DNA from: Accumulibacter sp031732815
Lineage (GTDB): Bacteria; Pseudomonadota; Gammaproteobacteria; Burkholderiales; Rhodocyclaceae
Length of the DNA: 43,931 nt
NCBI RefSeq assembly: GCF_031732815.1
Contig: NZ_JAVMKF010000046.1
Span: 1-43,931 of the forward strand
Reading direction: 5' to 3'
The notes under the pieces were generated by a model. That model was not told where the DNA came from. It ran no database searches and saw only the letters and a program-made list of their open reading frames with translations. The position numbers and the translations under genes were made by a program. This document shows, piece by piece, positions 1 through 8,227 of the stretch (position 1 is its first letter; every line of letters starts with the position of its first letter).

Positions 1-674
1 GCTTCGGCACACCGAGCTTCCCGGTGTACGGCTACAACCTCAAGATCTTCCGCGAGGACGGAACGGTTTGCGAAGCTGACGAGAAGGGCATCGTCGGCAT
101 CCTCCCGCCACTGCCGCCGGGTTGTCTGTCGACCGTCTGGGGTGACGACGCGCGCTTCGTATCGACCTACTTCTCGCTCTTCCGCGAACCCCAGGTCTAT
201 TCGTCGTTCGACTGGGGAATCAAGGACAAGGACGGCTACCACTACATCCTTGGGCGAACCGACGACGTGATCAACGTCGCCGGCCACCGTCTGGGCACGC
301 GTGAAATCGAGGAGGCCATCCAGGGCCATGCGGCGATTGCCGAAGTCGCCGTCGTCGGTGTTGCCGATCAGTTGAAAGGCCAGATGCCGATGGCCTTCGC
401 CGTGGTCAAGAACCCGGACAGCATCGCGACACCGGAACTCGCAGCCGCGCTCGAGAAGGCCGTCATGCGCCAGGTTGACGATACCCTTGGCGCAATCGCC
501 CGACCGAGCCGCGTGCATTTCCTGACCGTGCTGCCGAAGACCCGCTCGGGCAAGCTGCTGCGACGCTCGATCCAGGCGCTGGCGGAAGGACGCGATCCGG
601 GCGACCTGACGACGATCGAAGATCCGAAGGCGCTCGAGCAACTGCAACGCGCTCTCGCCGGCGGCAAAGCCTGA
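1..674 (+). CDS. prpE: Propionyl-CoA synthetase, C-terminal part (5' truncated by window)
   Basis: AMP-forming acyl-CoA synthetase that activates propionate to propionyl-CoA. The frame is open from base 3, so the gene starts outside the window. About 223 residues are visible: the end of the adenylation domain (GYHYILGRTDDVINVAGHR, the usual hinge and Gly-His-Arg motif of acetyl/propionyl-CoA synthetases) and the C-terminal cap domain ending in PKTRSGKLLRR, whose Lys is the one needed for adenylation and is a known acetylation target in this family. The stretch LPPLPPGCLSTVWGDD fits PrpE better than Acs, but an acetyl-CoA synthetase paralogue cannot be excluded from this fragment. It is followed by a perfect hairpin at 685-708. 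The next gene is unrelated. Confidence 0.85.
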   Translation, partial: FGTPSFPVYGYNLKIFREDGTVCEADEKGIVGILPPLPPGCLSTVWGDDARFVSTYFSLFREPQVYSSFDWGIKDKDGYHYILGRTDDVINVAGHRLGTREIEEAIQGHAAIAEVAVVGVADQLKGQMPMAFAVVKNPDSIATPELAAALEKAVMRQVDDTLGAIARPSRVHFLTVLPKTRSGKLLRRSIQALAEGRDPGDLTTIEDPKALEQLQRALAGGKA

Positions 675-684
675 TCGACGGCAT

Positions 685-708
685 GCCGGCCGCGGCAACG
701 CGGCCGGC
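685..708 (+). terminator. Perfect 10-bp GC hairpin with GCAA tetraloop after prpE
   Basis: The arm GCCGGCCGCG (685-694) pairs completely with 699-708 around a GCAA (GNRA) loop. It lies 11 bp after the prpE stop. There is no T-run after it, so it is not a canonical intrinsic terminator. It may act as a 3'-end stabiliser or a rho-assisted terminator. Confidence 0.45.
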
Positions 709-811
709 AACTGCGCGCCCCTCTTGCCTCGCCGCCAGCGCTGGCGCGTGCTCCTGGCGCACGGCGTGACCAGCCAAGCCCCAGCTTCTCGCTAAAGTTT
801 CGCCTTCACCA

Positions 812-831
812 GCCGATGATCCATCATCGGC
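812..831. promoter_or_regulatory. Perfect inverted repeat upstream of TonB receptor, possible operator
   Basis: GCCGATGAT is repeated as ATCATCGGC with a 2-bp spacer (9-bp arms). It sits 114 bp before the receptor start, in the only non-coding gap upstream of the signalling cassette. The size and symmetry fit a dimeric regulator site. No known consensus was recognised, and a small hairpin is the alternative. Confidence 0.4.
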
Positions 832-944
832 CACCTTGTTCGAGCACTCTTCCTGCTTCGCCAGATCGACTGTTCGCCGCGCGGCCGCACGACCTGTCAC
901 CCATGTTTCCGGCCCAGCGAACAGGCCAGGGGAGAGCGAACAAG

Positions 945-2975
945 ATGAATACCTCCAGTGCTTTATTCGTCACATCATTGACACTTGCTGCTCTCGCCGG
1001 CGCTGGCGTGTATGCGGCCGAGCCGCCGGAAGCGGCCGACATCAGTCTGGAAGACCTGCTGAAAGTCGAAGTGACCAGTGCGGCACGCAAGGCACAGCGC
1101 ATCAACGATGTGGCAGCCGCCGTCTTCGTCGTCAGTCGAGAGGATATCGAACGCTCCGGGGCAACGAGCCTTCCAGAGGTCCTGCGCATGGTGCCCGGCG
1201 TCGAGGTGGCGCGCCTGGCTAACAACCGCTGGGCGGTCAGCGTCCGCGGCTTCAATAACCGTTTTGCCAACAAGCTGCTTGTTCTGATGGACGGGCGAAG
1301 CATCTATTCGCCCATTTTCTCGGGTGTTCTCTGGGAGAATGAAGACACCCTGCTGGAAGACATCGACCGTATCGAAGTCATTCGCGGACCCGGCGCAGCG
1401 ATGTGGGGAGCCAACGCAGTCAACGGCGTGATCAACATCATTACCCGCCGAGCGCGCGACACGCAGGGAAACCTCCTGATCGCTGGTGTCGGCAGCGAGG
1501 AGCGCGCGCTGGCCGGCTTTCGCCATGGTGGGCAAGCCGGCGGCGGACACTACCGCGTGTGGGCAAAAGGCTTCGCGCGTGACGAAGCGGTGACACCCGC
1601 CGGCAAATCTGGCAACGACTACTGGCGATCCGCGCGCACCGGGTTTCGCGGTGATTGGAGCATGGCCGCCGGCCATCGCCTGACGCTCAGTGGTCAGGCC
1701 TATACCGGCTTCACCGGAGACCGCTTCAACAGGCCGGATGTAGCATCGCCCACGGGCATGACGGTGAGCAACCTCGAACAGACGGGGAAAGGCGCCCACC
1801 TCCTCGGACGGAACGAATGGACGCTCGCCGACGGTTCTGAAATGGCGCTGCAAGGCTACGTCGATCATACCAACATCGAACTAGCCGGCACGTTCAAGGA
1901 AGTGCGTACGACGATCGACCTCGACTTCCAACACCGCCTGCTGCTTGCGCCAAACCACGATGTGATCTGGGGCCTCGGCTATCGCCGCTCGAGCGACCGC
2001 ACGACCAGCGGCTCGCTCATATCCGTGACGCCGCGCACGGGCTCGTTCACGCTGGCCAGCGCCTTCATCCACGACGACATTACGCTGATCCCCGACACCC
2101 TCCGCCTGATGCTCGGCGTCCGCCTGGAGAAAAGCAGCTTCACCAGACTCGAACCGATGCCCAACGCCCGTCTCATGTGGACACCCAGCGAAAACCAGTC
2201 GATCTGGATGTCGCTTTCACGTGCCGTGCGGACGCCATCGCGCGCCGAGCTCGACGCTCAGGTCGACCTGGGTGTTCTGCCTGGCGGTGCGCCAGGAAAT
2301 CCGACGCCCTTGCCGATCCTCACCCGCAACGTCCCGGACGACCACAAGCTGAAGGTCGAAAAGGTCACTGCCTACGAACTTGGCTACCGCCAGCAGATGA
2401 GCCCCACGCTGTCCGCCGACATTGCTGCTTTTCATAATGAGTATCGCGACTTGCGCTCTGTCATGCTGGGCTCGCAGCGGTTCGTCGCGGGGCTGCCACC
2501 GTATATCGTGCAGGAGATCGTTCCCGATAACAGCGTCAGGGCCTACACCCATGGCCTTGAAGTGGCGCTCGACTGGAACCTGCTTCCCTGGTGGCGAATC
2601 CAGCCAAGCTACAGCTACCTTTCGCTGCACGCCCGGTCAACCACTGGCGACCGCTCGTCGGTGCAGACCGCCGCGCGCATCAACCAGAGTGACCCGCAGC
2701 ACAAGTTATGGCTGCGTTCCGCCATGTCCTTCTCCGATCGGCATAGCTTCGACCTCTGGCTGCGGCACGTCAGCAAACTCGGTAACAACGCCATTCCGGC
2801 GTATACCAGCCTCGATGTGCGCTACGCGTGGCGACCGCGGCGCGACTTCGAGCTCTCGCTCGTCGGCCAGAACCTGCTCGACCGCAGCCATCCCGAGTTT
2901 GTCCCCGATCTCCTGCCCTCGCAGGCGTGCGAAATCGAACGCGCCCTGTACGTGAAGGCCAGGTGGCTGTTCTGA
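945..2975 (+). CDS. TonB-dependent outer-membrane receptor
   Basis: A 676-aa outer-membrane receptor. The ATG at 945 is chosen because it follows AGGGGAGAG and opens a clean signal peptide (MNTSSALFVTSLTLAALAGA, then VYAAEPPEA). An earlier in-frame start at 816 would put 43 non-signal residues in front. After a short acidic linker (SLEDLLKVEVTSAAR, the TonB-box region) comes the plug domain with VSREDIERSGA, IRGPGAAMWGANAVNGVINI and ITRRA. A 22-strand-type barrel follows and ends in an aromatic residue (RWLF). There is no N-terminal secretin/STN signalling domain, so it is not a FecA-type transducer by sequence. The stop is 12 bp before a YfiR-like gene, and the next two genes encode a kinase and a c-di-GMP protein, so the receptor probably belongs to a sensory operon. 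The ligand is unknown. Confidence 0.9.
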   Translation: MNTSSALFVTSLTLAALAGAGVYAAEPPEAADISLEDLLKVEVTSAARKAQRINDVAAAVFVVSREDIERSGATSLPEVLRMVPGVEVARLANNRWAVSVRGFNNRFANKLLVLMDGRSIYSPIFSGVLWENEDTLLEDIDRIEVIRGPGAAMWGANAVNGVINIITRRARDTQGNLLIAGVGSEERALAGFRHGGQAGGGHYRVWAKGFARDEAVTPAGKSGNDYWRSARTGFRGDWSMAAGHRLTLSGQAYTGFTGDRFNRPDVASPTGMTVSNLEQTGKGAHLLGRNEWTLADGSEMALQGYVDHTNIELAGTFKEVRTTIDLDFQHRLLLAPNHDVIWGLGYRRSSDRTTSGSLISVTPRTGSFTLASAFIHDDITLIPDTLRLMLGVRLEKSSFTRLEPMPNARLMWTPSENQSIWMSLSRAVRTPSRAELDAQVDLGVLPGGAPGNPTPLPILTRNVPDDHKLKVEKVTAYELGYRQQMSPTLSADIAAFHNEYRDLRSVMLGSQRFVAGLPPYIVQEIVPDNSVRAYTHGLEVALDWNLLPWWRIQPSYSYLSLHARSTTGDRSSVQTAARINQSDPQHKLWLRSAMSFSDRHSFDLWLRHVSKLGNNAIPAYTSLDVRYAWRPRRDFELSLVGQNLLDRSHPEFVPDLLPSQACEIERALYVKARWLF

Positions 2976-2987
2976 GGAAGGAATGAC

Positions 2988-3542
2988 GTGACCCGCCATG
3001 GCCACCGACTGCTTTTTGTGCTGGCTGCCGGTCTCTTCTTCCTGGTCGGCGCCAGGGCACAGCAGACGCTTACCGAGTCGCAGGCCAAGGCGGCGTTCGT
3101 GCTCAACTTTGCACGCTATGTCGAGTGGCCGGAACGCACGTTTGCGGCGCGCGAGACGCCCTTGTCGATCTGCGTGCTCGGCCGCGACCCGGTCGGCAAC
3201 GCCCTGTTGGCGCTGGAAGGTCGACAGGTACAGAACCGCGTCGTCGCCGTTCGGCGTTTGAGCAACGCGGACGAAGCGCGCACCTGCCATGTCCTCTTCC
3301 TCGCGGAATCGGAAGAAAGGCGGCTGGTGCATGCGCTGCGCGGTCTGCTCGGATTGCCCGTGCTGACCGTCGGCGATACGGACGGTTTCATCGACCATGG
3401 GGGTGCCATCGGGCTCGTTCAGGGCGAGGGTCGGCTACAGTTCGAAGTGAATCGTCACGTGCTCGAACAGGCCCAGCTCAAGGCGAGCTCAAATCTGCTC
3501 AAGCTGGCGCGCAACCTGTCCGACTTCAAAGGGAGAAACTAG
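2988..3542 (+). CDS. YfiR-family (DUF4154) periplasmic protein
   Basis: A 184-aa protein starting with GTG after GAGGAAGGAATGAC, 12 bp behind the receptor stop. It has an N-terminal signal peptide (RLLFVLAAGLFFLVGARA) followed by the typical DUF4154 start LTESQAKAAFVLNFARYVEWP. The family core (CVLGRDPVGNAL, CHVLFLAESE, VLTVGDTDGFIDHGGAIGLV, ASSNLLKLAR) is present over the usual length. In Pseudomonas, YfiR is a periplasmic repressor of the diguanylate cyclase YfiN. Here the neighbours are a CHASE8 hybrid kinase and a GGDEF-EAL protein, so a role as periplasmic modulator of the kinase is inferred from position only. It is 2 bp from the kinase start codon, so tight cotranslation is likely. Confidence 0.85.
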   Translation: MTRHGHRLLFVLAAGLFFLVGARAQQTLTESQAKAAFVLNFARYVEWPERTFAARETPLSICVLGRDPVGNALLALEGRQVQNRVVAVRRLSNADEARTCHVLFLAESEERRLVHALRGLLGLPVLTVGDTDGFIDHGGAIGLVQGEGRLQFEVNRHVLEQAQLKASSNLLKLARNLSDFKGRN

Positions 3543-3544
3543 CC

Positions 3545-5950
3545 ATGCGCTTTCGCGACCTGCCGCTGAAGAGCAAGCTGATGCTGATCATCGGCCTGAC
3601 GGTCGGGGCCGGCCTCCTGATCAGCACCTTGCTGGTCGTCATCTCCGAAGTCGACGACAACCGGGAAGCCGAAGTGGCAAAGCTGAGCGGCATGGCCGAG
3701 TTGCTGGCAGCCAGTACGAGCTCGGCGATTGCTTTCGACGATGCGGCCACCGCGCGCGAAGCGCTTGCCGGTCTGCGCGTGCGTCCCGAGGTCATCGCCG
3801 CTTCGATTTCTCTGCCTGGCGGCCGCGTGTTCGCACACTACCCGGCGGGCAAGCCGCCGATCATCGCCGCCCAAGCCGGGAGCAGTACACCGTCGGTGAA
3901 AGGCTCCTACTGGGACACGCTGCTCAAGGTCGACTACCCGATCCGCCAGAGTAGCGAGATCATTGGCACGCTGAGCATCGAATCGGATTTGAAACCGATG
4001 TGGAGCGACATCATGCACCGCATGCTGGTCGTTCTTTCCGGTGCGCTGATCGCTTTCGGCGCCGCGCTCATCCTCGCCGCACGCCTGCAGAAGTCGGTGT
4101 CGACACCGATCATCGGGCTGACCACGGTAATGCGCCAGATCGCCGCCGACCGCGACTACTCGCGCCGCGTGCCGGTCGAACAGCACGATGAGATCGGCGA
4201 ACTGATCGAGGGTTTCAACGCGATGCTGCGCGAGGTGCAGGTGCGCAACGACGAACTGCACGAGCACCGAGCAACTCTGGAACAGCAAGTCGAACAACGT
4301 ACCACCCAGTTGCGCCTGGCGAAAGAGCAGGCGGAGAGTGCAAATGTCGCCAAGTCGCGCTTCCTGGCCAACATGAGCCACGAGATTCGGACACCGATGA
4401 ACGGCGTCATCGGCATGGCCGATCTGCTGCTCGACACCGATTTGTCCGAGGTGCAAAGGCGGTATACCGACACCTTGCGCGTCTCGGCAGAATCGCTGCT
4501 GCATCTGCTGAACAATGTCCTCGACCTGTCAAAGATCGAGTCCGGCCGACTCGATGTCGAGCATGTGCCGTTCAGCCCGACGCAACTCGTCGAAGAGGTC
4601 GTCCAGCCGTTCATTGAAATAGCCTCGACCAAGGGCGTCCTGCTCAGTCACCGAATCGGCAACAGCGTACCGGAAGCCGTCCTCGGCGATCCCTTCCGAG
4701 TCAAGCAGATCATCAGCAATCTGCTCAGCAACGCGGTGAAATTCACTGAACGGGGTTCGATTACGCTGACTCTCACCTGCGAATGCGCGGCTGAGCCCGG
4801 GCTGGATGCGCCAGGCAGCCGGCGACTGAATTGCGAGCTGTGTTATGCGGTCACCGACACCGGCGTCGGCATCTCGCGCGAAGCCGGTGAAAGGCTGTTT
4901 GCGCCCTTCACACAGGCGGACAACTCGACGACGCGCCGCTTCGGAGGGACCGGACTGGGACTGGTGATCATCCGCGAGCTGGCACACCGCATGGATGGCG
5001 ACGTCGGTTTCGAGAGCGAAGAGGGACGCGGGTCGACCTTCTGGTTCCGCCAGCGCGTGCAACGGCACGCCGCACCGCTGCCGGTGCGCGCCCATGCGGC
5101 GCCCACTGGGCGACGCCTGAACGGTCGCGTCCTGCTCGTCGAAGACAACGAGATCAATCGCGAGATCGCCGGCGCCGTGCTGGCCACGCTCGGCTGTCAA
5201 GTTGATTTCGCGCACGACGGCGCGCAGGCGGTCGTCGCGGCGCGCTCCGCTGCCTACGACATCATTCTGATGGACTGCCAAATGCCGGTTATGGACGGTT
5301 TCGAGGCCAGCCGGCGCATCCGGGCCGAGGAAAAAGAGACCGCCCGCCCTGCGGTCCCGATCATCGCGCTGACCGCCAATGCCTTGGCAGGCGATCGCGA
5401 ACAGTGTCTTGCCGCCGGAATGACCGATTACCTGGCGAAGCCGATAAACCGCGCGCAACTGACCGCCGCGCTGGAACGTAACCTGGCCGAACGCAGCGAG
5501 GAGGCAGCCGTGGAAAGCAAGGAGGCCTCGCCGCGTGGTTCGGCGACGGCCACCGCACACGGCGAGCGGCGCTCCTTGCTGGTCTTCGATCCGAGTATCG
5601 TGCAGTCGCTGCCGATGGTCGCCGACGGCAGCAAACCCGAATTCGCTGACCGCGTCCTCGACCTCTTCGCACAAAACGCCGGCCAACTGCTGGCCGATAT
5701 AGAGCAGGCGAGCAACAGCCAGGATATCGCCACCCTGCAACGTTCGGCGCACACGCTCAAGTCATCGAGCGCCACGGTCGGTGCGCTGGCGCTATCGGAG
5801 AAGGCCAAGCAGCTCGAAGCTTTGCTGCGCGCGGGCCAACAGCCGAGCAGCGAATGGCCATCGCTGCTGCAAGAGACCTACGCCCAGTTCGCTGCCGCCC
5901 TGGCGCGACACCGGGAAACCGCCGCGGAAGCGAAAGGGACGATCCAGTGA
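3545..5950 (+). CDS. Hybrid histidine kinase, CHASE8-HAMP-HisKA-HATPase-REC-Hpt
   Basis: An 801-aa inner-membrane kinase. The ATG at 3545 starts 2 bp after the YfiR stop. The frame is open much further upstream, but only across the yfiR gene. TM1 is at about 12-34. The CHASE8-like periplasmic sensor is at 35-155 (AELLAASTSSAIAFDDAATA is typical of the family). TM2 is at about 158-180, then HAMP with a coiled coil to 268. HisKA has the phospho-acceptor His279 (NMSHEIRTPMNG), and the HATPase has VTDTGVGI and FGGTGLGL. The receiver has Asp577 (IILMDCQMPVMDG). The C-terminal Hpt has His736 (RSAHTLKSSS). All four phosphorelay residues are intact, so a full His-Asp-His relay to the next gene's receiver is plausible. 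The stop overlaps the next start. Confidence 0.92.
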   Translation: MRFRDLPLKSKLMLIIGLTVGAGLLISTLLVVISEVDDNREAEVAKLSGMAELLAASTSSAIAFDDAATAREALAGLRVRPEVIAASISLPGGRVFAHYPAGKPPIIAAQAGSSTPSVKGSYWDTLLKVDYPIRQSSEIIGTLSIESDLKPMWSDIMHRMLVVLSGALIAFGAALILAARLQKSVSTPIIGLTTVMRQIAADRDYSRRVPVEQHDEIGELIEGFNAMLREVQVRNDELHEHRATLEQQVEQRTTQLRLAKEQAESANVAKSRFLANMSHEIRTPMNGVIGMADLLLDTDLSEVQRRYTDTLRVSAESLLHLLNNVLDLSKIESGRLDVEHVPFSPTQLVEEVVQPFIEIASTKGVLLSHRIGNSVPEAVLGDPFRVKQIISNLLSNAVKFTERGSITLTLTCECAAEPGLDAPGSRRLNCELCYAVTDTGVGISREAGERLFAPFTQADNSTTRRFGGTGLGLVIIRELAHRMDGDVGFESEEGRGSTFWFRQRVQRHAAPLPVRAHAAPTGRRLNGRVLLVEDNEINREIAGAVLATLGCQVDFAHDGAQAVVAARSAAYDIILMDCQMPVMDGFEASRRIRAEEKETARPAVPIIALTANALAGDREQCLAAGMTDYLAKPINRAQLTAALERNLAERSEEAAVESKEASPRGSATATAHGERRSLLVFDPSIVQSLPMVADGSKPEFADRVLDLFAQNAGQLLADIEQASNSQDIATLQRSAHTLKSSSATVGALALSEKAKQLEALLRAGQQPSSEWPSLLQETYAQFAAALARHRETAAEAKGTIQ

Positions 5951-8118
5951 ATAGCCACCCTGAAGGCGGACGCCTGCTGCTGGTTGACGACGATCTGATG
6001 ATTCGCATGCTTGCCGCTGAATCGTTGCGGCACGCCGGCTTCGATGTGCGCGAGGCAGATTGTGGCGAGGAAGCGCTGCGTCTGTTCAACGAGGAAGACT
6101 TCGACCTGATGCTGCTCGACGTGATGATGCCTGGGATTGATGGCTATCAGGTCTGCGAGCAAATCCGCCAGCATGCCAAAGGCGCCTGGTTGCCCATTCT
6201 GATGCTCACCGGGCTGAACGATACGGACTCGATCGAACGCGCCTACGCCTGCGGAGCAACTGATTTCGTGACGAAGCCCATCAACTGGCTCTTGTTGACC
6301 CATCGCGTGCGCTATGGCCTGCGCTCGAGCCGCGCGGTTGAAGGTGTCACCCGCAGTCAGCGCAGCCTGGCTCAGGCGCAACGACTGGCGAGAATCGGCA
6401 GTTGGGAGTGGTCGGTCAGAGACTCGCGCTTCACCTGCTCCGACGAACTGCAGCGCATGTTCGGCGGCGCACTACTTGCCGCCTGCCGCAGCCCGGCAGT
6501 TTTTCTGGGCCGCGTCCAGGCAAACGACCGGGCGGCTGTCGAAACGGCCCGGCGCGCGCTGCTCGACGAAGGAACCCCCTACCAGGTGACCTACGGCATG
6601 CAGCGTCTCGACGGCAGCGTGATCGAAGTTTTTGAGGAAGCAGTCGCCGTCGCCGACGCCAGTGGGCGGATCGTCAAGATCGAAGGCTTCACACAGGACA
6701 TCACCGAACGCGTCGAAGCCCAGCGTCGCATCCAGCACCTGGCCCTGCACGATGCACTGACCGGCCTGGCCAACCGGCAGTTCTTTTCGGAAATGGTCTC
6801 GGTCGAGTTGCAGCGTGCGCGGCGCACCGGGAGCACCTGCGCCATCCTGCATCTCGACATCGATCACTTCAAGAGCGTGAATGATGCGCTCGGCGATGCA
6901 ACCGGCGACCGCCTGCTCTGCGCTTTGGCCGAGCGCCTGCACGCCTCGGTGCGCGCGGCCGATCTGCTCGCCCTCAGTCCGCCGATGCGCGCTGCGGAAA
7001 TGGTCGCGCGCATCGACGGCGACGCATTTACGGTGCTCGTTCTCGAAGTCCGCCTGGCCAGCCACGCAGCAATGATTGCCGATCGCCTGCTGCACTCCGT
7101 CGCCCTGCCCTTCCTGTTCGACGGCCGCGAAATCGTCCTGACCGCGAGCATCGGGATATCGGTCTTTCCGCGTGACGGTGAAACGGTCGAAGCGCTATGG
7201 CGGCATGCCGAGCAGGCGATGTATGCGGCGAAAGCGGCGGGTCCGTCGACCTATCGCTTCTTCGACGAAGACATGAATACGGCGGCAAGCGCCAAGCTGC
7301 AACTGGAGAGCGAACTCCGGCGCGGCATTTCGAGCGGCGAACTGCGGCTCCATTTCCAACCCAAGATCGATACGCGCAGCGGCCGGATGATCGGCGCCGA
7401 AGCTCTCGTGCGCTGGCAGCACCCGCAGCGCGGACTGCTGGCGCCGGGTCAGTTCATTCCGCTGGCAGAGGAATCCGGGCTGATCGTCGGGCTCGGCGAG
7501 TGGGTGGCCCGCGCCACCGCCGAACAATTGCGCGCATGGGCTGACGCCGGACTGCAGCCGGTGCGCGTGTCGATCAACCTGGCCAGCCCTAGCTTCCAAC
7601 AGGACGACATTGCCGGGAAGCTGTATGCCATGGTCAAGGGCGTCGGTATTCGACCCGAACAAATCGTCGTTGAACTTACAGAATCGCTGCTGATGGCCAA
7701 CGCCGAGCGGACAATCGCCGTACTCTGCGCCCTGCGCGACAAGGGCTTCGGCCTATCGCTCGATGATTTCGGTACGGGCTATTCGTCGCTCGGCTACCTC
7801 AAGCGTTTTCCAATCGACGAGCTCAAGATAGACCGCTCGTTCGTGACCGACGTGACCAACGGCGGCAAGGACGCGGCGATCGCCATGTCGATCATCGAAC
7901 TCGGCAACCAGTTCGGCATGCGGGTCGTCGCCGAAGGCGTCGAAACCCGTGAGCAGGCGGCATTCCTGCTGCGTCATCGCTGTCCGATCCAGCAGGGATT
8001 CCTCTTCTCGCGCCCGTTGCCGGCCAAGGAATTTGCCGCGCTGCTGGCGCAGAACGACCGCCTCTTCGAGCCCGATCTGTTGTCTGGAACGGCAAATGGG
8101 CTACTGCTGCACCCCTGA
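5947..8118 (+). CDS. Response regulator with PAS-like, degenerate GGDEF and intact EAL domains
   Basis: A 723-aa cytoplasmic c-di-GMP protein. It starts with a GTG overlapping the kinase stop (GTGA, 5947-5950). The receiver is at 1-125 with Asp58 (LMLLDVMMPGIDG) and Lys in TKPIN. A PAS-like domain (about 150-255) ends in the usual TQDITERVEAQ linker. In the GGDEF domain (about 265-440) the signature is DGDAF instead of GGDEF, and the I-site region (about LLALSPPMRAAEM) is abnormal, so cyclase activity is doubtful. The EAL domain (about 455-700) has EALVRW, ELTES, DDFGTGYSSL and EGVET, the metal-binding and catalytic set of active phosphodiesterases. The likely output is c-di-GMP hydrolysis controlled by the upstream kinase's Hpt. 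The degenerate GGDEF may serve as an allosteric GTP sensor, as known for CC3396-type proteins. Confidence 0.9.
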   Translation: MNSHPEGGRLLLVDDDLMIRMLAAESLRHAGFDVREADCGEEALRLFNEEDFDLMLLDVMMPGIDGYQVCEQIRQHAKGAWLPILMLTGLNDTDSIERAYACGATDFVTKPINWLLLTHRVRYGLRSSRAVEGVTRSQRSLAQAQRLARIGSWEWSVRDSRFTCSDELQRMFGGALLAACRSPAVFLGRVQANDRAAVETARRALLDEGTPYQVTYGMQRLDGSVIEVFEEAVAVADASGRIVKIEGFTQDITERVEAQRRIQHLALHDALTGLANRQFFSEMVSVELQRARRTGSTCAILHLDIDHFKSVNDALGDATGDRLLCALAERLHASVRAADLLALSPPMRAAEMVARIDGDAFTVLVLEVRLASHAAMIADRLLHSVALPFLFDGREIVLTASIGISVFPRDGETVEALWRHAEQAMYAAKAAGPSTYRFFDEDMNTAASAKLQLESELRRGISSGELRLHFQPKIDTRSGRMIGAEALVRWQHPQRGLLAPGQFIPLAEESGLIVGLGEWVARATAEQLRAWADAGLQPVRVSINLASPSFQQDDIAGKLYAMVKGVGIRPEQIVVELTESLLMANAERTIAVLCALRDKGFGLSLDDFGTGYSSLGYLKRFPIDELKIDRSFVTDVTNGGKDAAIAMSIIELGNQFGMRVVAEGVETREQAAFLLRHRCPIQQGFLFSRPLPAKEFAALLAQNDRLFEPDLLSGTANGLLLHP

Positions 8119-8227
8119 CCCGCCGCGTCGCACCCGCCCAGATCGGCGGACGGCAACCGCCCGAGCGTCGAGCGGCACGCACGACCGAACGGCGAATGGC
8201 GCCTGCGACGACCGCGCAAGCGTTGCC

